Of a DNA stretch of 64,000 nucleotides, positions 54,121 to 64,000 are shown in pieces. The stretch lies in the NCBI GenBank assembly GCA_964243295.1, contig CAXTEJ010000010.1:23696-87695 (forward strand), written 5' to 3'. The position numbers were made by a program, and so were the translations under genes. The DNA is from CAXTEJ01 sp964243295 (GTDB lineage Bacteria; Actinomycetota; Actinomycetes; Actinomycetales; Angustibacteraceae). Under the pieces are notes generated by a model. It did not search any database. It worked only from the letters and a program-made list of their open reading frames with translations, and had not been told where the DNA came from. Positions within the stretch are counted from its first letter, which is position 1, and each line of letters opens with the position of its first letter.

Positions 54121-55119
54121 ATGCCCTGGCCGACGCCCACGCCGACCCGCACGCCGACCCGCACGCCGACTGACACACCGACTGACACACCGACTGACTC
54201 CGCCGCCGTGCGCCTGAGCGACGAGGTGCGCGCGGCGCTCGCCGACGGGCGCCCGGTCGTCGCCCTGGAGTCGACCATCATCAGCCACGGCCTGCCCCGG
54301 CCGGAGAACCTGCGGGTGGCGCGCGACATCGAGGCGGCGGTGCGCGCGCAGGGGGCGGTGCCCGCGACCGTCGCCGTGGTCGCCGGGCAGGTGCGCATCG
54401 GCCTGGACGACGAGGCGCTGCGTGCCGTGGCCGGCCGCGACGACGTCGTGAAGGCCGGCGTGCGTGACCTCGCGGTCGTCGTGGCGCAGGGTGGGTACGG
54501 CGCCACGACCGTCGCGTCGACCGCCCACCTCGCCGCCCGCGCCGGCATCGGCGTCTTCGCCACCGGCGGCCTCGGCGGCGTGCACCGCGAGGCCTCGTCG
54601 ACCTTCGACGAGTCCGCCGACCTCACGACACTCAGCCGCGTGCCGCTCACCGTGGTGTGCGCGGGCGTCAAGTCGATCCTCGACGTCGCCGCCACGCTCG
54701 AGCGGATGGAGACCCTCGGCATCGGTGTAGTCGGCTACGGCACCCACGCCTTCCCCGGCTTCTACCTCGCCGACTCGGGGCACCCCGTCGAGCACCGGGT
54801 CGACACGCCCGAGCAGGTCGCGGCCGTCGTCCGGGCGAGGGCGGCGCTGGGCACGGACGGCTGCGCGCTCGTGGTCGCCCACCCGCTGCCGGCCGACGAG
54901 CAGCTCGACCCGCAGCTGCACGAGCGGGTGCTGCACGCGGCCCTGGAGGACGCTGCGGCGCAAGGGATCGCGGGCAAGGCCGCGACGCCGTTCCTGCTCG
55001 CCCGCTTCCACCACGACACCGCCGGCGCGAGCCTCGCGGTCAACACCCGCATCATCGTGCGCAACGCCGCGCTCGCCGCCCGGATCGCCGTCGCCTGCGC
55101 CGTACCGTCCGTGACATGA
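54121..55119 (+). CDS. psuG: pseudouridine-5'-phosphate glycosidase
   Basis: A 332-residue enzyme that splits pseudouridine 5'-phosphate into uracil and ribose 5-phosphate: VVALESTIISHGLPRPENLR, ATGGLGGVHREASSTFDESA, VVCAGVKSILDVAATLE and VAHPLPADEQ. The first ~26 residues are a PTPT/PTRT/PTDT repeat from six 12-bp units, absent in the family, so GTG 54208 may be the real start. Neither start has a clear ribosome site. ATGA overlap with the kinase gene shows coupling. Confidence 0.92.
   Translation: MPWPTPTPTRTPTRTPTDTPTDTPTDSAAVRLSDEVRAALADGRPVVALESTIISHGLPRPENLRVARDIEAAVRAQGAVPATVAVVAGQVRIGLDDEALRAVAGRDDVVKAGVRDLAVVVAQGGYGATTVASTAHLAARAGIGVFATGGLGGVHREASSTFDESADLTTLSRVPLTVVCAGVKSILDVAATLERMETLGIGVVGYGTHAFPGFYLADSGHPVEHRVDTPEQVAAVVRARAALGTDGCALVVAHPLPADEQLDPQLHERVLHAALEDAAAQGIAGKAATPFLLARFHHDTAGASLAVNTRIIVRNAALAARIAVACAVPSVT
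54130..54198 (+). repeat. 12-bp tandem repeat at the psuG 5' end
   Basis: Units CCGACGCCCACG, CCGACCCGCACG (twice), CCGACTGACACA (twice) and a final partial CCGACTGAC. They are in frame with the longest psuG start. Confidence 0.85.
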
Positions 55120-56033
55120 CGCAGGCCGCCGGCGAGGTCGTCGTGCTCGGCGACCTCATGACGGACGTCGTCACGACCGTCCACGACCCGCTGGCCCTCG
55201 GGTCCGACACCGCCGCGCGCATCTGCACCCGGCAGGGCGGGGCGGGCGGCAACGTCGCGGCGTGGCTCGCGGCGATCGGCCGGCCCGTGCTGCTGGTGTG
55301 CCGCGTCGGCGACGACCCCTTCGGCCGCGAGGCGCTCGAGGTGCTGCGCGTCGGCGGCGTCGGGCTGCACGTCGGGGTCGACCCGGTGGCGGCCACGGGC
55401 GCGTGCGTGGTGCTCGTCGGCGACGACGGCGAGCGCACGATGCTGCCGGACGCCGGGGCCAACTCGGCGCTGTCTCCCGCCGACCTGCCGCTCGAGCGCC
55501 TGCAGGGCGCCTGCCACGTGCACGTGTCGGGGTACACGCTGCTCAACCCCGGCTCGCGCGACGCCGGGCTCGAGGCCCTTGCCGTGGCGGCGGCTGCCGG
55601 CGTGCCGACGTCCGTCGACGTGGCGAGCGCAGCGCCGCTGGAGGCGGTCGGGGCGGCCGCGTTCACCCGGCTCACCGAGCACGCCGAGCTGGTCTTCTGC
55701 ACCCTCGACGAGGCGCAGGTGCTGTGTGAGAGCCGCGACCCGGCGACGGTGATGGCGCGGCTGACGGCCCACCACCCGCAGGTGGTGCTCAAGCTGGGCG
55801 ACCAGGGCGCCTGGTGGTCCGACGGCTCGGCCGAGCCCACGCGGGTGGCCGCGGCGCCGGTGCCCGGCCCGCTGCTCGACTCCACCGGTGCGGGCGACGC
55901 GTTCGCCGCCGCCTACCTCGACGCGGTCGCCGGAGGGGCTGCGGTGGCCGAGGCGCTGGCGCGCGCGGTGCGCCTCGGGGCGCTGCTCGTGACCCGCGAG
56001 GGCACTCGCCCGACCCCCGAGGACCGCGGCTGA
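55116..56033 (+). CDS. psuK: PfkB-family kinase, probable pseudouridine kinase
   Basis: A 305-residue ribokinase-like enzyme: GGAGGNVAAWLAAIGRPVLL (substrate-side PfkB motif), GDDGERTMLPDAGAN and the C-terminal DSTGAGDAFAAAYLDAVAGG with catalytic Asp. ATG 55116 overlaps the psuG stop as ATGA. Paired with the glycosidase it should phosphorylate pseudouridine (inference from context), so the two genes recycle pseudouridine from RNA turnover. No pseudouridine transporter is adjacent. Confidence 0.88.
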   Translation: MTQAAGEVVVLGDLMTDVVTTVHDPLALGSDTAARICTRQGGAGGNVAAWLAAIGRPVLLVCRVGDDPFGREALEVLRVGGVGLHVGVDPVAATGACVVLVGDDGERTMLPDAGANSALSPADLPLERLQGACHVHVSGYTLLNPGSRDAGLEALAVAAAAGVPTSVDVASAAPLEAVGAAAFTRLTEHAELVFCTLDEAQVLCESRDPATVMARLTAHHPQVVLKLGDQGAWWSDGSAEPTRVAAAPVPGPLLDSTGAGDAFAAAYLDAVAGGAAVAEALARAVRLGALLVTREGTRPTPEDRG

Positions 56034-56040
56034 GCGCTGG

Positions 56041-56706
56041 TCAGTCCAGGCAGCCGAGGGAGATCTGGGCGTAGCCCACGACCTCGCCGACCCGCGCGCG
56101 GTAGGACGCGAGGAACCGGTTGACGTCGCTCTCGGTGGCGAAGTAGAGGGTCGCCGCAGTCCAGAAGTCCTGCGGGTCGAGCTGCAGCGCCTCGAGGGCG
56201 CCCTGGTCGCAGGCGAGGTCACCGACGACGGCGTCATAGCCGACGGCCGCGGCGTCCGCGACCGCGGCGTCGATGACGGCGTCTGCGCTGGAGTGGCCCG
56301 TCGCGAGGTAGACCGCCCAGACGGGGTCGCCCTGCGCCGGCTCTCCCAGCGCGGGCGGCCACTGCGCGCGCGGCCCGGCGTCGTCGTCGGTGGGTGATGC
56401 GGACGGCGTCCTCGTCGGCGCGGGCGCCACCGTGGTGCTCGCCGTCGCGGGCGGCGCGGTCGTCGTCGTCGTCGTCACGGAGGCCGTCGGCGTGGTGGGC
56501 TGGGTCGAGGTCTGTGACGTCGGCGCCGCCGTGGCCGACGTCAGGGTCGGCGGGGTGGTGACCGTCGCGTCGGTGGCCGAGACCACCGGCGCCTCGGAGT
56601 CGGAGCACGCTGCGAGCGAGGCCATCACCAGGACCACCGCGGCGCGCCGCACCGCGAGCCGCCCAGCGGCCCGGTGCCCACCGGGTCGCGTCCGCGACCT
56701 GCTCAT
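56041..56706 (-). CDS. hypothetical lipoprotein
   Basis: A 221-residue protein with basic N-terminus, hydrophobic stretch (AAVVLVMASLAAC) and lipobox LAAC. A Thr/Pro/Ala-rich linker of about 70 residues (a TTTTTTAPP run) follows, then a ~110-residue globular domain (GDPVWAVYLATGHSSADAVI, VGYDAVVGDLACDQGALEAL, WTAATLYFATESDVNRFLAS). ATG 56706 is the start giving a proper signal. Likely exported and membrane-anchored. No family recognised. Confidence 0.75.
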   Translation of the reverse strand: MSRSRTRPGGHRAAGRLAVRRAAVVLVMASLAACSDSEAPVVSATDATVTTPPTLTSATAAPTSQTSTQPTTPTASVTTTTTTAPPATASTTVAPAPTRTPSASPTDDDAGPRAQWPPALGEPAQGDPVWAVYLATGHSSADAVIDAAVADAAAVGYDAVVGDLACDQGALEALQLDPQDFWTAATLYFATESDVNRFLASYRARVGEVVGYAQISLGCLD

Positions 56707-56917
56707 GACTGCCTCACGCTGCTCCCCCTCGTCGAGCCTCGACCGTAGCGTCGGACGATGCCCGCCCCCGGCATCCCGGCGGCGTCCGCGCGCCCCTGAG
56801 GTCACCGGCGCGAAGGCGGTGCATGTGCGCTCGCCACCTTGGTAGGTTCGCTGCGTGGGGCCGGCCACGCCGCGAGGCCGAGCCCACGCGCGACGGCCGC
56901 CCCGTACAGGAGGACAC

Positions 56918-57649
56918 GTGGAGCCCCTTCCGCAGAGCCTGCAGGTGCTTCACCGCCTCGAGCGCAGCTCAGGCGAGCAGCTGCTCGGGCCGCTGACCGA
57001 CGTCTCGCACGTCCTGGCAGCCATGGTGCCCAGCTGCCTCGGGTTCTCGCTGTCGTACGTGCAGCAGGGCATCGCGGTCACGTTCCTCGCCACCGGGACC
57101 GCCGTCGCGGTGCTCGACGGCGGGCCGGACGCCGCGGTGCTCGACGACGGGCGTGACGCCGCGGGGGGCCCGAGCGCGGACGGCACCGACGCGCCGCTGC
57201 CGCTCGACCACCTGACCGACCCGCTCGACGAGCAGCTGTGGGCGGTGCTCGGGCAGGCGGGCGCCGCGTACGGCGTGCGGTCGACGCTGTCGTTGCCGCT
57301 GCACGACGGCTCCACGGTGGTCGGCGGCGTCAACCTCTACGCCGCCGCGCCCGCGGCCTTCGCCCACGTCGTCGACGAGATCGCCACGATCTTCGGCGCC
57401 TGGGCCGGCGATGCCGTGCACAACGCCGACCTGGGCTGGTGCGCCCGCGCGGACTCCGAGGAGGGCGTGCAGCGCCTGGAGGACGCCGGCGCCGTCGAGC
57501 AGGCGATCGGCGTCCTGTGCGCCGGTGAGGACGTCGACGTCGCGGCCGCCCGCGCGCGCATCGACCAAGCCGCGCTGCGGGCCGGCATCCGGCCCGTCGA
57601 GGTCGCCCGCGCCATCATGGCGATGCACGACGTGCCCGAGGAGCGCTGA
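56918..57649 (+). CDS. GAF-ANTAR domain RNA-binding antiterminator
   Basis: A 243-residue protein. An N-terminal GAF-like sensory domain (~10-165; GVRSTLSLPLHDGSTVVGGV) precedes a C-terminal ANTAR domain (~185-240; DAGAVEQAIGVLCAGEDVDV, IRPVEVARAIMAMHDV). ANTAR proteins bind paired hairpins in nascent RNA and prevent termination. GTG 56918 follows CAGGAGG. No histidine kinase is nearby and no dual-hairpin target is evident in the window. Its stop lies in a 15-bp tandem repeat. Confidence 0.85.
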   Translation: MEPLPQSLQVLHRLERSSGEQLLGPLTDVSHVLAAMVPSCLGFSLSYVQQGIAVTFLATGTAVAVLDGGPDAAVLDDGRDAAGGPSADGTDAPLPLDHLTDPLDEQLWAVLGQAGAAYGVRSTLSLPLHDGSTVVGGVNLYAAAPAAFAHVVDEIATIFGAWAGDAVHNADLGWCARADSEEGVQRLEDAGAVEQAIGVLCAGEDVDVAAARARIDQAALRAGIRPVEVARAIMAMHDVPEER

Positions 57650-57704
57650 TCGGCCCAGCGCTGACGAGCGCGGCGCTGACAAGCTCAGCGCTGACGCGTC
57701 AGCG
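57643..57704. repeat. 15-bp tandem repeat with 16-bp palindrome
   Basis: GCGCTGA recurs at 57643, 57658, 57673 and 57688, an exact 15-base period across the gap between two convergent genes. The last unit ends in a perfect palindrome, CGCTGACGCGTCAGCG (57689-57704), which includes the Nudix stop. It may act as a bidirectional terminator hairpin. Confidence 0.7.
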
Positions 57705-58327
57705 GTGGTCGGGGTGCTGCGGCCAGGGGGCGTCGGCCGGGCGCAGCCCCGCGTAGCCGCCGTCGCGCCGGGTGCACGCCGTGAGCACGCCCACGACGAG
57801 CGAGGGGCTGTGCAGGTGGCCGCCGAGCACGGCGTCACGCACCTCGTCGAGGTCGAACCAGTGCGTCGGCATGCCGAGCTCTTCGCCGTCGCGCACGTGG
57901 CGCTCGGCCTCGGGGACCGGCGACAGGTCGCGCGCCAGGAACAGCCGGAACGCCTCGGAGGTGCCGCCGGGCGACATCATCCAGTCCATCAGCACCTCCC
58001 AGCGGCCGGCGCGCAGGTCGGCCTCCTCGGCCAGCTCGCGCGCCGCCGCGACCTGCGGCGGCTCGCCCTGGACGTCGAGCAGGCCGGCGGGCAGCTCCCA
58101 CATCGACATGCCGACGGGGTGGCGGTACTGGTGGACCAGCGGCACCCGGCCCTCGTCGTCCAGCGCGAGGATGCCGACGGCGCCGGTGTGGCGGATGAAC
58201 TCGCGGGTCACGACCCCCGCCTCGCCGAGGTCGACGTCCTCGCTCACGACGTCCCAGACCTTGCCGGTGAAGGCGACGGAGGAGCGGCGCACCGGCTTGG
58301 GGCCGATGACGTCGGTCAGCGGCGGCC

Positions 58328-58331
<4 letters not shown>
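57699..58331 (-). CDS. NUDIX hydrolase, ADP-ribose pyrophosphatase type
   Basis: A 210-residue Nudix enzyme. The box GLLDVQGEPPQVAAARELAEEADL fits the pattern with an inserted residue; the metal-binding REL-EE core is intact. N-terminal VGILALDDEGRVPLVHQYRH and WELPAGLLD match ADP-ribose pyrophosphatases (M. tuberculosis Rv1700 stands in the same place after pyrG). GTG 58331 overlaps the pyrG TGA as GTGA. Likely clears ADP-ribose. Confidence 0.9.
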
Positions 58332-60061
<1,730 letters not shown>

Positions 60062-60072
60062 GGAGAACCAGG

Positions 60073-61191
60073 CTAACAGCCGGGCCGGTCCAGCAGCCCC
60101 TCGTAGACCTCTCGCACCTCGCGCGCCGTCGCCGGCTCGTCCGGCCAGGACACCGACCTCTCGAGGGCGGCGGCGGCCAGCCGCTCGCGCTCGACGGGGT
60201 CGCCGACCACGTGGGCGAGGCCCTCGGCGAGCGCCGCGGGGTCACCGGGCGGCACGAGCACGGCGGCGCCCTCGACCAGCTCGGGCACCCCGCCCACGGC
60301 CGTCGCGACGACCGGCACACCGGCCCGGGCCGCCTCCTGGACGACGAGGGCGCGGGCCTCCCAGCGGCTCGACAGGGCGTAGACGTCGGCCGCCGCCAGC
60401 AGGTCAGGCACGTCGGTGCGGTGACCGAGCAGCAGCACCGGGAGCCCCCGCGAGGACACCGCCTGCTCCAGGCCCTCGCGCAGCGGACCGTCACCGGCCA
60501 CGGCGAGCAGCGGGCGCGGCAGGGCCGACGGCCAGTGCTCGCCGACCGCCGCGAGCAGCGTCGGGTAGTCCTTCTGCTCGGCCAGCCGCCCGACTGCGAG
60601 CACCACGGGTGTCGTCGCGTCGTCCCGGCCGGCGGCAGCAAGCAGCTCGGCCCGGACGTCGGCGCGCGGCCGGGCCGGCGGGGTGTGCGCGGGCGCGGCC
60701 ACCGGGCCGGGCCTGGCGTCGACGGCGCCGAGCGTGCGGGCCCGCTCGACGAGGTCGGCGGACGCGCCGAGGGTGACGTCGGCGCCGCGGGCGACGACCC
60801 GCTCGAGCGTCACGAGCACCTGGCGCCGCGCTCCCCCGCCCAGCACGGCGTTGTGCCACGTGACGACCAGCGGTGGGCGCGGTGCCGCCCCGCGCAGCGC
60901 CAGCACCGCCAGGAAGCCGGCGCGCAGCCCGTGGGCGTGCACCACGTCGGCGCCCTCCAGCAGCTCGCGCAGCACCCGCGCCGACACCAGGTCGTGGCGC
61001 GGCCGGGGCGTGGTGCCCACGTCGACGGTCGCGACGCGCGCGCCGGTGCGCTCGAAACCGAACGCCTGCTGGGTGCTCGCGGGCGCCGCGACGAGGACGT
61101 CGTCACCCGCGGCGACGAACGCCGCCGCCAGCGAGCGCACGTGGTGGCCGATGCCCCCGGTGCTGGTGCCGAGCACCAGGACGACGCGCAT
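60073..61191 (-). CDS. GT4-type glycosyltransferase
   Basis: A 372-residue GT-B fold enzyme: GTSTGGIGHHVRSLAAAFVA at the N-terminal acceptor loop, HAHGLRAGFLAVLAL, VVLAVGRLAEQKDYPTLLAA (start of the donor domain) and the EX7E region near SRWEARALVVQEAARAGVPV. A cytosolic, membrane-associated enzyme using a nucleotide sugar. Its place between MurJ-like and pyrG genes in a cell-envelope run suggests transfer to a lipid-linked acceptor. Confidence 0.9.
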   Translation of the reverse strand: MRVVLVLGTSTGGIGHHVRSLAAAFVAAGDDVLVAAPASTQQAFGFERTGARVATVDVGTTPRPRHDLVSARVLRELLEGADVVHAHGLRAGFLAVLALRGAAPRPPLVVTWHNAVLGGGARRQVLVTLERVVARGADVTLGASADLVERARTLGAVDARPGPVAAPAHTPPARPRADVRAELLAAAGRDDATTPVVLAVGRLAEQKDYPTLLAAVGEHWPSALPRPLLAVAGDGPLREGLEQAVSSRGLPVLLLGHRTDVPDLLAAADVYALSSRWEARALVVQEAARAGVPVVATAVGGVPELVEGAAVLVPPGDPAALAEGLAHVVGDPVERERLAAAALERSVSWPDEPATAREVREVYEGLLDRPGC

Positions 61192-61294
61192 CGTCGGGAC
61201 CTCGCTCTCGTGTCGCTGGTGGTGTCGTCCCGCCGGTGTCGTCCGGCTGGTGTCGTCCCACGGCGTGCCGCTGCCGCGGGAGGCGACGAGGACG

Positions 61295-63052
61295 CTACTC
61301 GCCGCCGGCGGCGACCCTGCGCCGGGGCAGCCGGCCGGTCAGTGCGACGAGCTCGGACCGCGACGTGACCGACCACCCACCCGCCAGCACCAGACCGGTC
61401 ACGGCCGAGCCCGCCACGCCGGCGAGCAGCGAGCGCCCGAGCGACCACGTGCCGACTGCGTCGGTGACCACGCGGCCCGCGACGGCCGCGGCCAGACCCA
61501 CGGCGACCGCCGCGGCCAGCGTGCGCGCGGCGCCCGCCACGGGGCTGCTGCCGGTGGTGCCGGTGGCGGTGGTGCCGGTGGCGGTGGTGCCGGTGGGGGT
61601 GGTGCCGGTGGCGGTGCCATTGGCGACCCGCACCCGCGACGCGCCGGCGAGCAGCCCCGCGCCGGCGACGGTCATGCCGACGCTGCTGGCCACCCCCAGA
61701 CCGAGCAGCGTGCGCCGAGGGTCGGTGCCGGCGTCCGCACCGGCGACGACGATCACCACCGACAGCACGGCGGCGACCGACCAGCCGGTGGCGGTGGCGG
61801 TGGCGGCCCAGCGCGAGCGCCCGGCGGCGAACAGCGCGCGACCGAGGTGGGCGATGAGGGCCAGCCCGACCAGGCCCGGCGCGTAGGCGGTGAGGGTGGT
61901 CGAGATGCCCGCGAGCGCGGTCGCGCCCGGGCCGCTGCCACGCCCGGCGTCGGTCGCGGCGAAGACGCCCCCGACGGCCGGTGCCGCCGCTGCCAGCACG
62001 GCGGCACCCGCTGCCGCCACGAGCAGCACCAGCCCGGTCGTGCGGGCCAGCGTGCCGGCGTAGGCGTGGGCGTCGCCGTCCGAGGCGCTGCGCGACAGCT
62101 GCGGGAAGGCGGCGGTGGCGAGCGGTACCGCGAGCACGGCGTACGGCAGCAGGTAGACCGCCTGCACGTACTGGTAGACGGTGATGGTGCCCGTGCCGCC
62201 GTAGCGGCCGGTCAGCCACAGCGTGACGGCGACGAGCGCCTGCTGGGCCACGAGCCCGGCGAGCCCGGCGAGAGCCAGCGAGCGGGCGCGCGCCGCGACG
62301 CCGTCGGGCATGCGCAGGGTCGGCCGCAGCCGGACGCCGGCCCGCAGCGTCGGCACGAGCAGCGGCAGGCTGAGCACCGCGACGCCCAGCGTGGTGCCGA
62401 GCGAGAGCAGCAGCTGGGTGCCGGGCGGGGGCACCCAGCCAGTGGCCTGCCGGCCGTCCGCGAGCAGCCCGAAGCCGACGTACGAGGCGATGACGACCAG
62501 GCTCGACAGCAGCGGCGCGATCGCCGGGGCGACGAAGCGCCGGTGCGCCTGCAGCACGCCGGTGAGCACGACACCGACGCCGTAGAGCACCACCTGCGGG
62601 GCGAAGACCACGAGCATGCCGGCCGCGAGCGCCCGCTCGCCGACGCACCCCGAGCGCACGAGCAGCGAGGCGATCGGGCCGCTGAGCAGCGCGAGCACCA
62701 CCGCCACGGGCACGAGCACCACGACCGCCCAGGTCAGCAGCGCGGAGGCGGTGCGGTCGACGTCCGCGAGCCGAGAGGCGGCGACCGGCCCGGCGAGCAG
62801 CGGCACCACGCTCGCGGCGAGCGCTCCGCCGGCCACGACCTCGTACAGGACGTTGGGGATCGCGTTGGCCGCCTGGTACGCCGACCCGGTGCACGTGGCG
62901 CCGACCGTCGCGGAGAAGACGAACCAGCGGCCGAAGCCCACCACGCGGGTCAGCAGCGTGAGCCCGGCGATGACGGACGCCGCAGCGGCGAGGCCGAGCG
63001 TGGCGCGCCGGGCACTCACCGGGACGCGACCGGCGTCGGGGACGTGCGTCAC
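61295..63052 (-). CDS. MurJ/MviN-type lipid flippase homologue
   Basis: A 585-residue MOP-superfamily protein with about 13-14 hydrophobic helices: FGRWFVFSATVGATCTGSAY, VLYEVVAGGALAASVVPLLA, VYQYVQAVYLLPYAVLAVPL and AFPQLSRSASDGD are MurJ-like. A Gly/Thr repeat (GTTPTGTTATGTTATG) sits in a loop near residue 490. GTG 63052 overlaps the stop of the MraY-like gene as GTGA. It probably flips a polyprenyl-linked sugar; whether lipid II or another carrier is unknown, as a separate MurJ could exist elsewhere. Confidence 0.87.
   Translation of the reverse strand: MTHVPDAGRVPVSARRATLGLAAAASVIAGLTLLTRVVGFGRWFVFSATVGATCTGSAYQAANAIPNVLYEVVAGGALAASVVPLLAGPVAASRLADVDRTASALLTWAVVVLVPVAVVLALLSGPIASLLVRSGCVGERALAAGMLVVFAPQVVLYGVGVVLTGVLQAHRRFVAPAIAPLLSSLVVIASYVGFGLLADGRQATGWVPPPGTQLLLSLGTTLGVAVLSLPLLVPTLRAGVRLRPTLRMPDGVAARARSLALAGLAGLVAQQALVAVTLWLTGRYGGTGTITVYQYVQAVYLLPYAVLAVPLATAAFPQLSRSASDGDAHAYAGTLARTTGLVLLVAAAGAAVLAAAAPAVGGVFAATDAGRGSGPGATALAGISTTLTAYAPGLVGLALIAHLGRALFAAGRSRWAATATATGWSVAAVLSVVIVVAGADAGTDPRRTLLGLGVASSVGMTVAGAGLLAGASRVRVANGTATGTTPTGTTATGTTATGTTGSSPVAGAARTLAAAVAVGLAAAVAGRVVTDAVGTWSLGRSLLAGVAGSAVTGLVLAGGWSVTSRSELVALTGRLPRRRVAAGGE
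61560..61619 (-). repeat. 15-bp tandem repeat inside the MurJ-like gene
   Basis: On the plus strand: CCGGTGGCGGTGGTG twice (61560, 61575), CCGGTGGGGGTGGTG (61590) and CCGGTGGCGGTGCCA (61605), preceded by a partial unit. It encodes five-residue Gly/Thr/Ala units. Period 15 keeps the frame, so copy changes would alter loop length only. Confidence 0.85.
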
Positions 63053-63924
63053 CGCGGCGCGGCGGACCGGCGGCCCAGCCCGTCCACGGCGCGCAGCAGC
63101 GGTGTCGACTCGATGACCGCGGTGAAGCTGACGCGCTCGCTGGCCAGGGTCAGGGCGGTGAGCGCGGTCAGCACCGTCGCGCGCAGCAGGCGGCGGCGCG
63201 CCGACGTGGGCGGGGTCGACGCGAGGACGGCGACGCCGAGCAGGGCGCCCGCCGCGTTGGCCCCGGTGTCACCGAGCATGCTGCGCTCGGCGAGGTCACC
63301 GGGCAGCGCGGCCAGCCCCGCCCCCGCGGCGACCGCAGCCAGCGGCCGACCGGCCCCCGGCACGAGCGCGGCGGCGAGCAGCGTCGCCTTGAGCGCGCGC
63401 CCGGGCCGCAGGTCGAGCAGGTTGACCAGGTTGGCCGCGCCGGCGACGACCGCACCGCCGACGAGGGCGTCCAGCGCGACAGCTGAGCCCTGCCGACGCG
63501 CCGAGGAGTCGACGAGCACGGCCGCGGCCACGCCGGTGACGGCCAGCCCCACGACCTTCGCGGCACCGGTGGTGACGCGGCCGTGGCGCAGGGCGCGCAG
63601 GTGCCCGGCCAGGCCCTTGCTGCCGCCGTCACCGGCGAGGTCGTCGTAGGCACCGAGGGCGCCGGCCCCCGCGAGGGCGACCACGGCACCGGCGCGCAGC
63701 GGCCGCGGCGCCACGGGGAGCAGCAGCGTCGCCACGGCGCCGGCCACGAACCCCGGCCCCTCGAGCAGCGTGACGTCCTCGCCCCGGTGGTTGACCCGGG
63801 CCCAGCGGGCGGCGCCACCGGGCGGGCGGCGGCGCAGCGCCGCATTCAGCGCGGTCGCCGCAGCGGCAGCGGCGACGCCGGTCACCGCGGCGGCGCCGCC
63901 CGTCCGCGCGGCTGCGGGGGTCAC
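63049..63924 (-). CDS. MraY/WecA-like polyprenyl-phosphate glycosyl-1-phosphate transferase homologue
   Basis: A 291-residue multi-spanning membrane protein related to the MraY-WecA family: AYDDLAGDGGSKGLAGHLRA (DD motif), NLVNLLDLRPGRALKATLLA (NxxN-LD motif) and SMLGDTGANAAGALLG. It is shorter than MraY (about 350), and its long N-terminal cytosolic part is basic. GTG 63924 overlaps the mctB stop as GTGA, and the MurJ-like gene overlaps its own end. The conserved metal residues argue for catalytic activity. Confidence 0.8.
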   Translation of the reverse strand: MTPAAARTGGAAAVTGVAAAAAATALNAALRRRPPGGAARWARVNHRGEDVTLLEGPGFVAGAVATLLLPVAPRPLRAGAVVALAGAGALGAYDDLAGDGGSKGLAGHLRALRHGRVTTGAAKVVGLAVTGVAAAVLVDSSARRQGSAVALDALVGGAVVAGAANLVNLLDLRPGRALKATLLAAALVPGAGRPLAAVAAGAGLAALPGDLAERSMLGDTGANAAGALLGVAVLASTPPTSARRRLLRATVLTALTALTLASERVSFTAVIESTPLLRAVDGLGRRSAAPR

Positions 63925-64000
63925 GAGCCGCTCGACGCGGTCGCGTGGATCACCGCGGAGGCGCCGGCGGCGATGCCGTAGTGCCCCGCCACGCCGCCCG
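63921..64000 (-). CDS. mctB: copper transporter MctB family, C-terminal end only
   Basis: Only the last ~26 codons are in the window (GGVAGHYGIAAGASAVIHAT, then ASSGS). The GHYG...GA pattern and the place upstream of the MraY-like/MurJ/pyrG run match the MctB/DUF3186 outer-membrane copper transport family (Rv1698 lies beside pyrG in M. tuberculosis). The identification rests on a short tail plus synteny. Confidence 0.5.
   Translation of the reverse strand, partial: GGVAGHYGIAAGASAVIHATASSGS

Noticed and set aside
54130..54198. Possible CRISPR-like array
   Set aside because: The 12-bp units are directly adjacent with no spacers; a coding microsatellite explains them. No cas genes are present in the window.
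60683..63649. 988-codon plus-strand open frame over the MurJ-like region
   Set aside because: Antisense to three clear membrane and glycosyltransferase genes; low-complexity composition.

Overview
The window is high-GC actinobacterial chromosomal DNA (mycothiol-type enzymes, SepH, the DUF3093/DUF3159/DUF3710/DUF4193 genes, many GTG starts and 4-nt start/stop overlaps). A 100-N run at 25890-25989 shows it is a draft scaffold. I cannot name the genus. The order RNA methyltransferase - APC permease - trkA - trkA - DUF3159 - OB-fold - DUF3710 - dut - DUF3093 - DUF4193 - suhB (35.7-45.4 kb) matches, as far as I recall, the Mycobacterium tuberculosis Rv2689c-Rv2701c block. pyrG beside Nudix and mctB genes matches the Rv1698-Rv1700 neighbourhood.

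Region 1 (0-6.6 kb) is a 5.77-kb insertion between two convergent genes. It is bounded by a perfect 34-bp direct repeat that is the 3' end of an SDR gene. Inside are decayed IS30, IS3 and IS110 transposases, an AT-richer patch with a frameshifted secreted NucA/NucB-type nuclease gene, a hypothetical gene and a gene fragment. I see no integrase.

Region 2 (6.6-12.2 kb) holds the SDR, a cysteine-desulfurase-like enzyme, a GyrI-like protein, dxs (isoprenoid precursor synthesis) and a small hypothetical gene.

Region 3 (12.3-22.9 kb) is accessory. It has a cyclic-nucleotide-binding/thioredoxin-reductase-like fusion, a large ATP-binding LuxR regulator, five alpha/beta-hydrolase genes (one wrecked), an AraC regulator and a frameshifted RidA gene.

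Region 4 (23.1-31.8 kb) is a xylose locus: xylB-xylA-ROK on the plus strand, converging with an ABC-transporter operon (binding protein, ATPase, permease, ROK repressor) on the minus strand. A palindromic operator candidate lies before the binding-protein gene and a strong stem-loop lies between the binding-protein and ATPase genes.

Region 5 (31.9-64 kb) is mostly core genome: aconitase, a glycosyltransferase, RNA methylation, a KimA-like K+ transporter with two TrkA proteins, dut, inositol-phosphatase and ferrochelatase genes, sepH, tdk, a phosphodiesterase, a Pat-like acetyltransferase, pseudouridine catabolism (psuG-psuK), an ANTAR protein, then a minus-strand run mctB - MraY-like - MurJ-like - GT4 - pyrG - Nudix with mostly overlapping genes.

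Small-scale structure stands out: a dispersed intergenic repeat containing GTGATCA (four copies), three short-period tandem repeats in or next to coding sequence, and single-base frameshifts confined to the first 23 kb.
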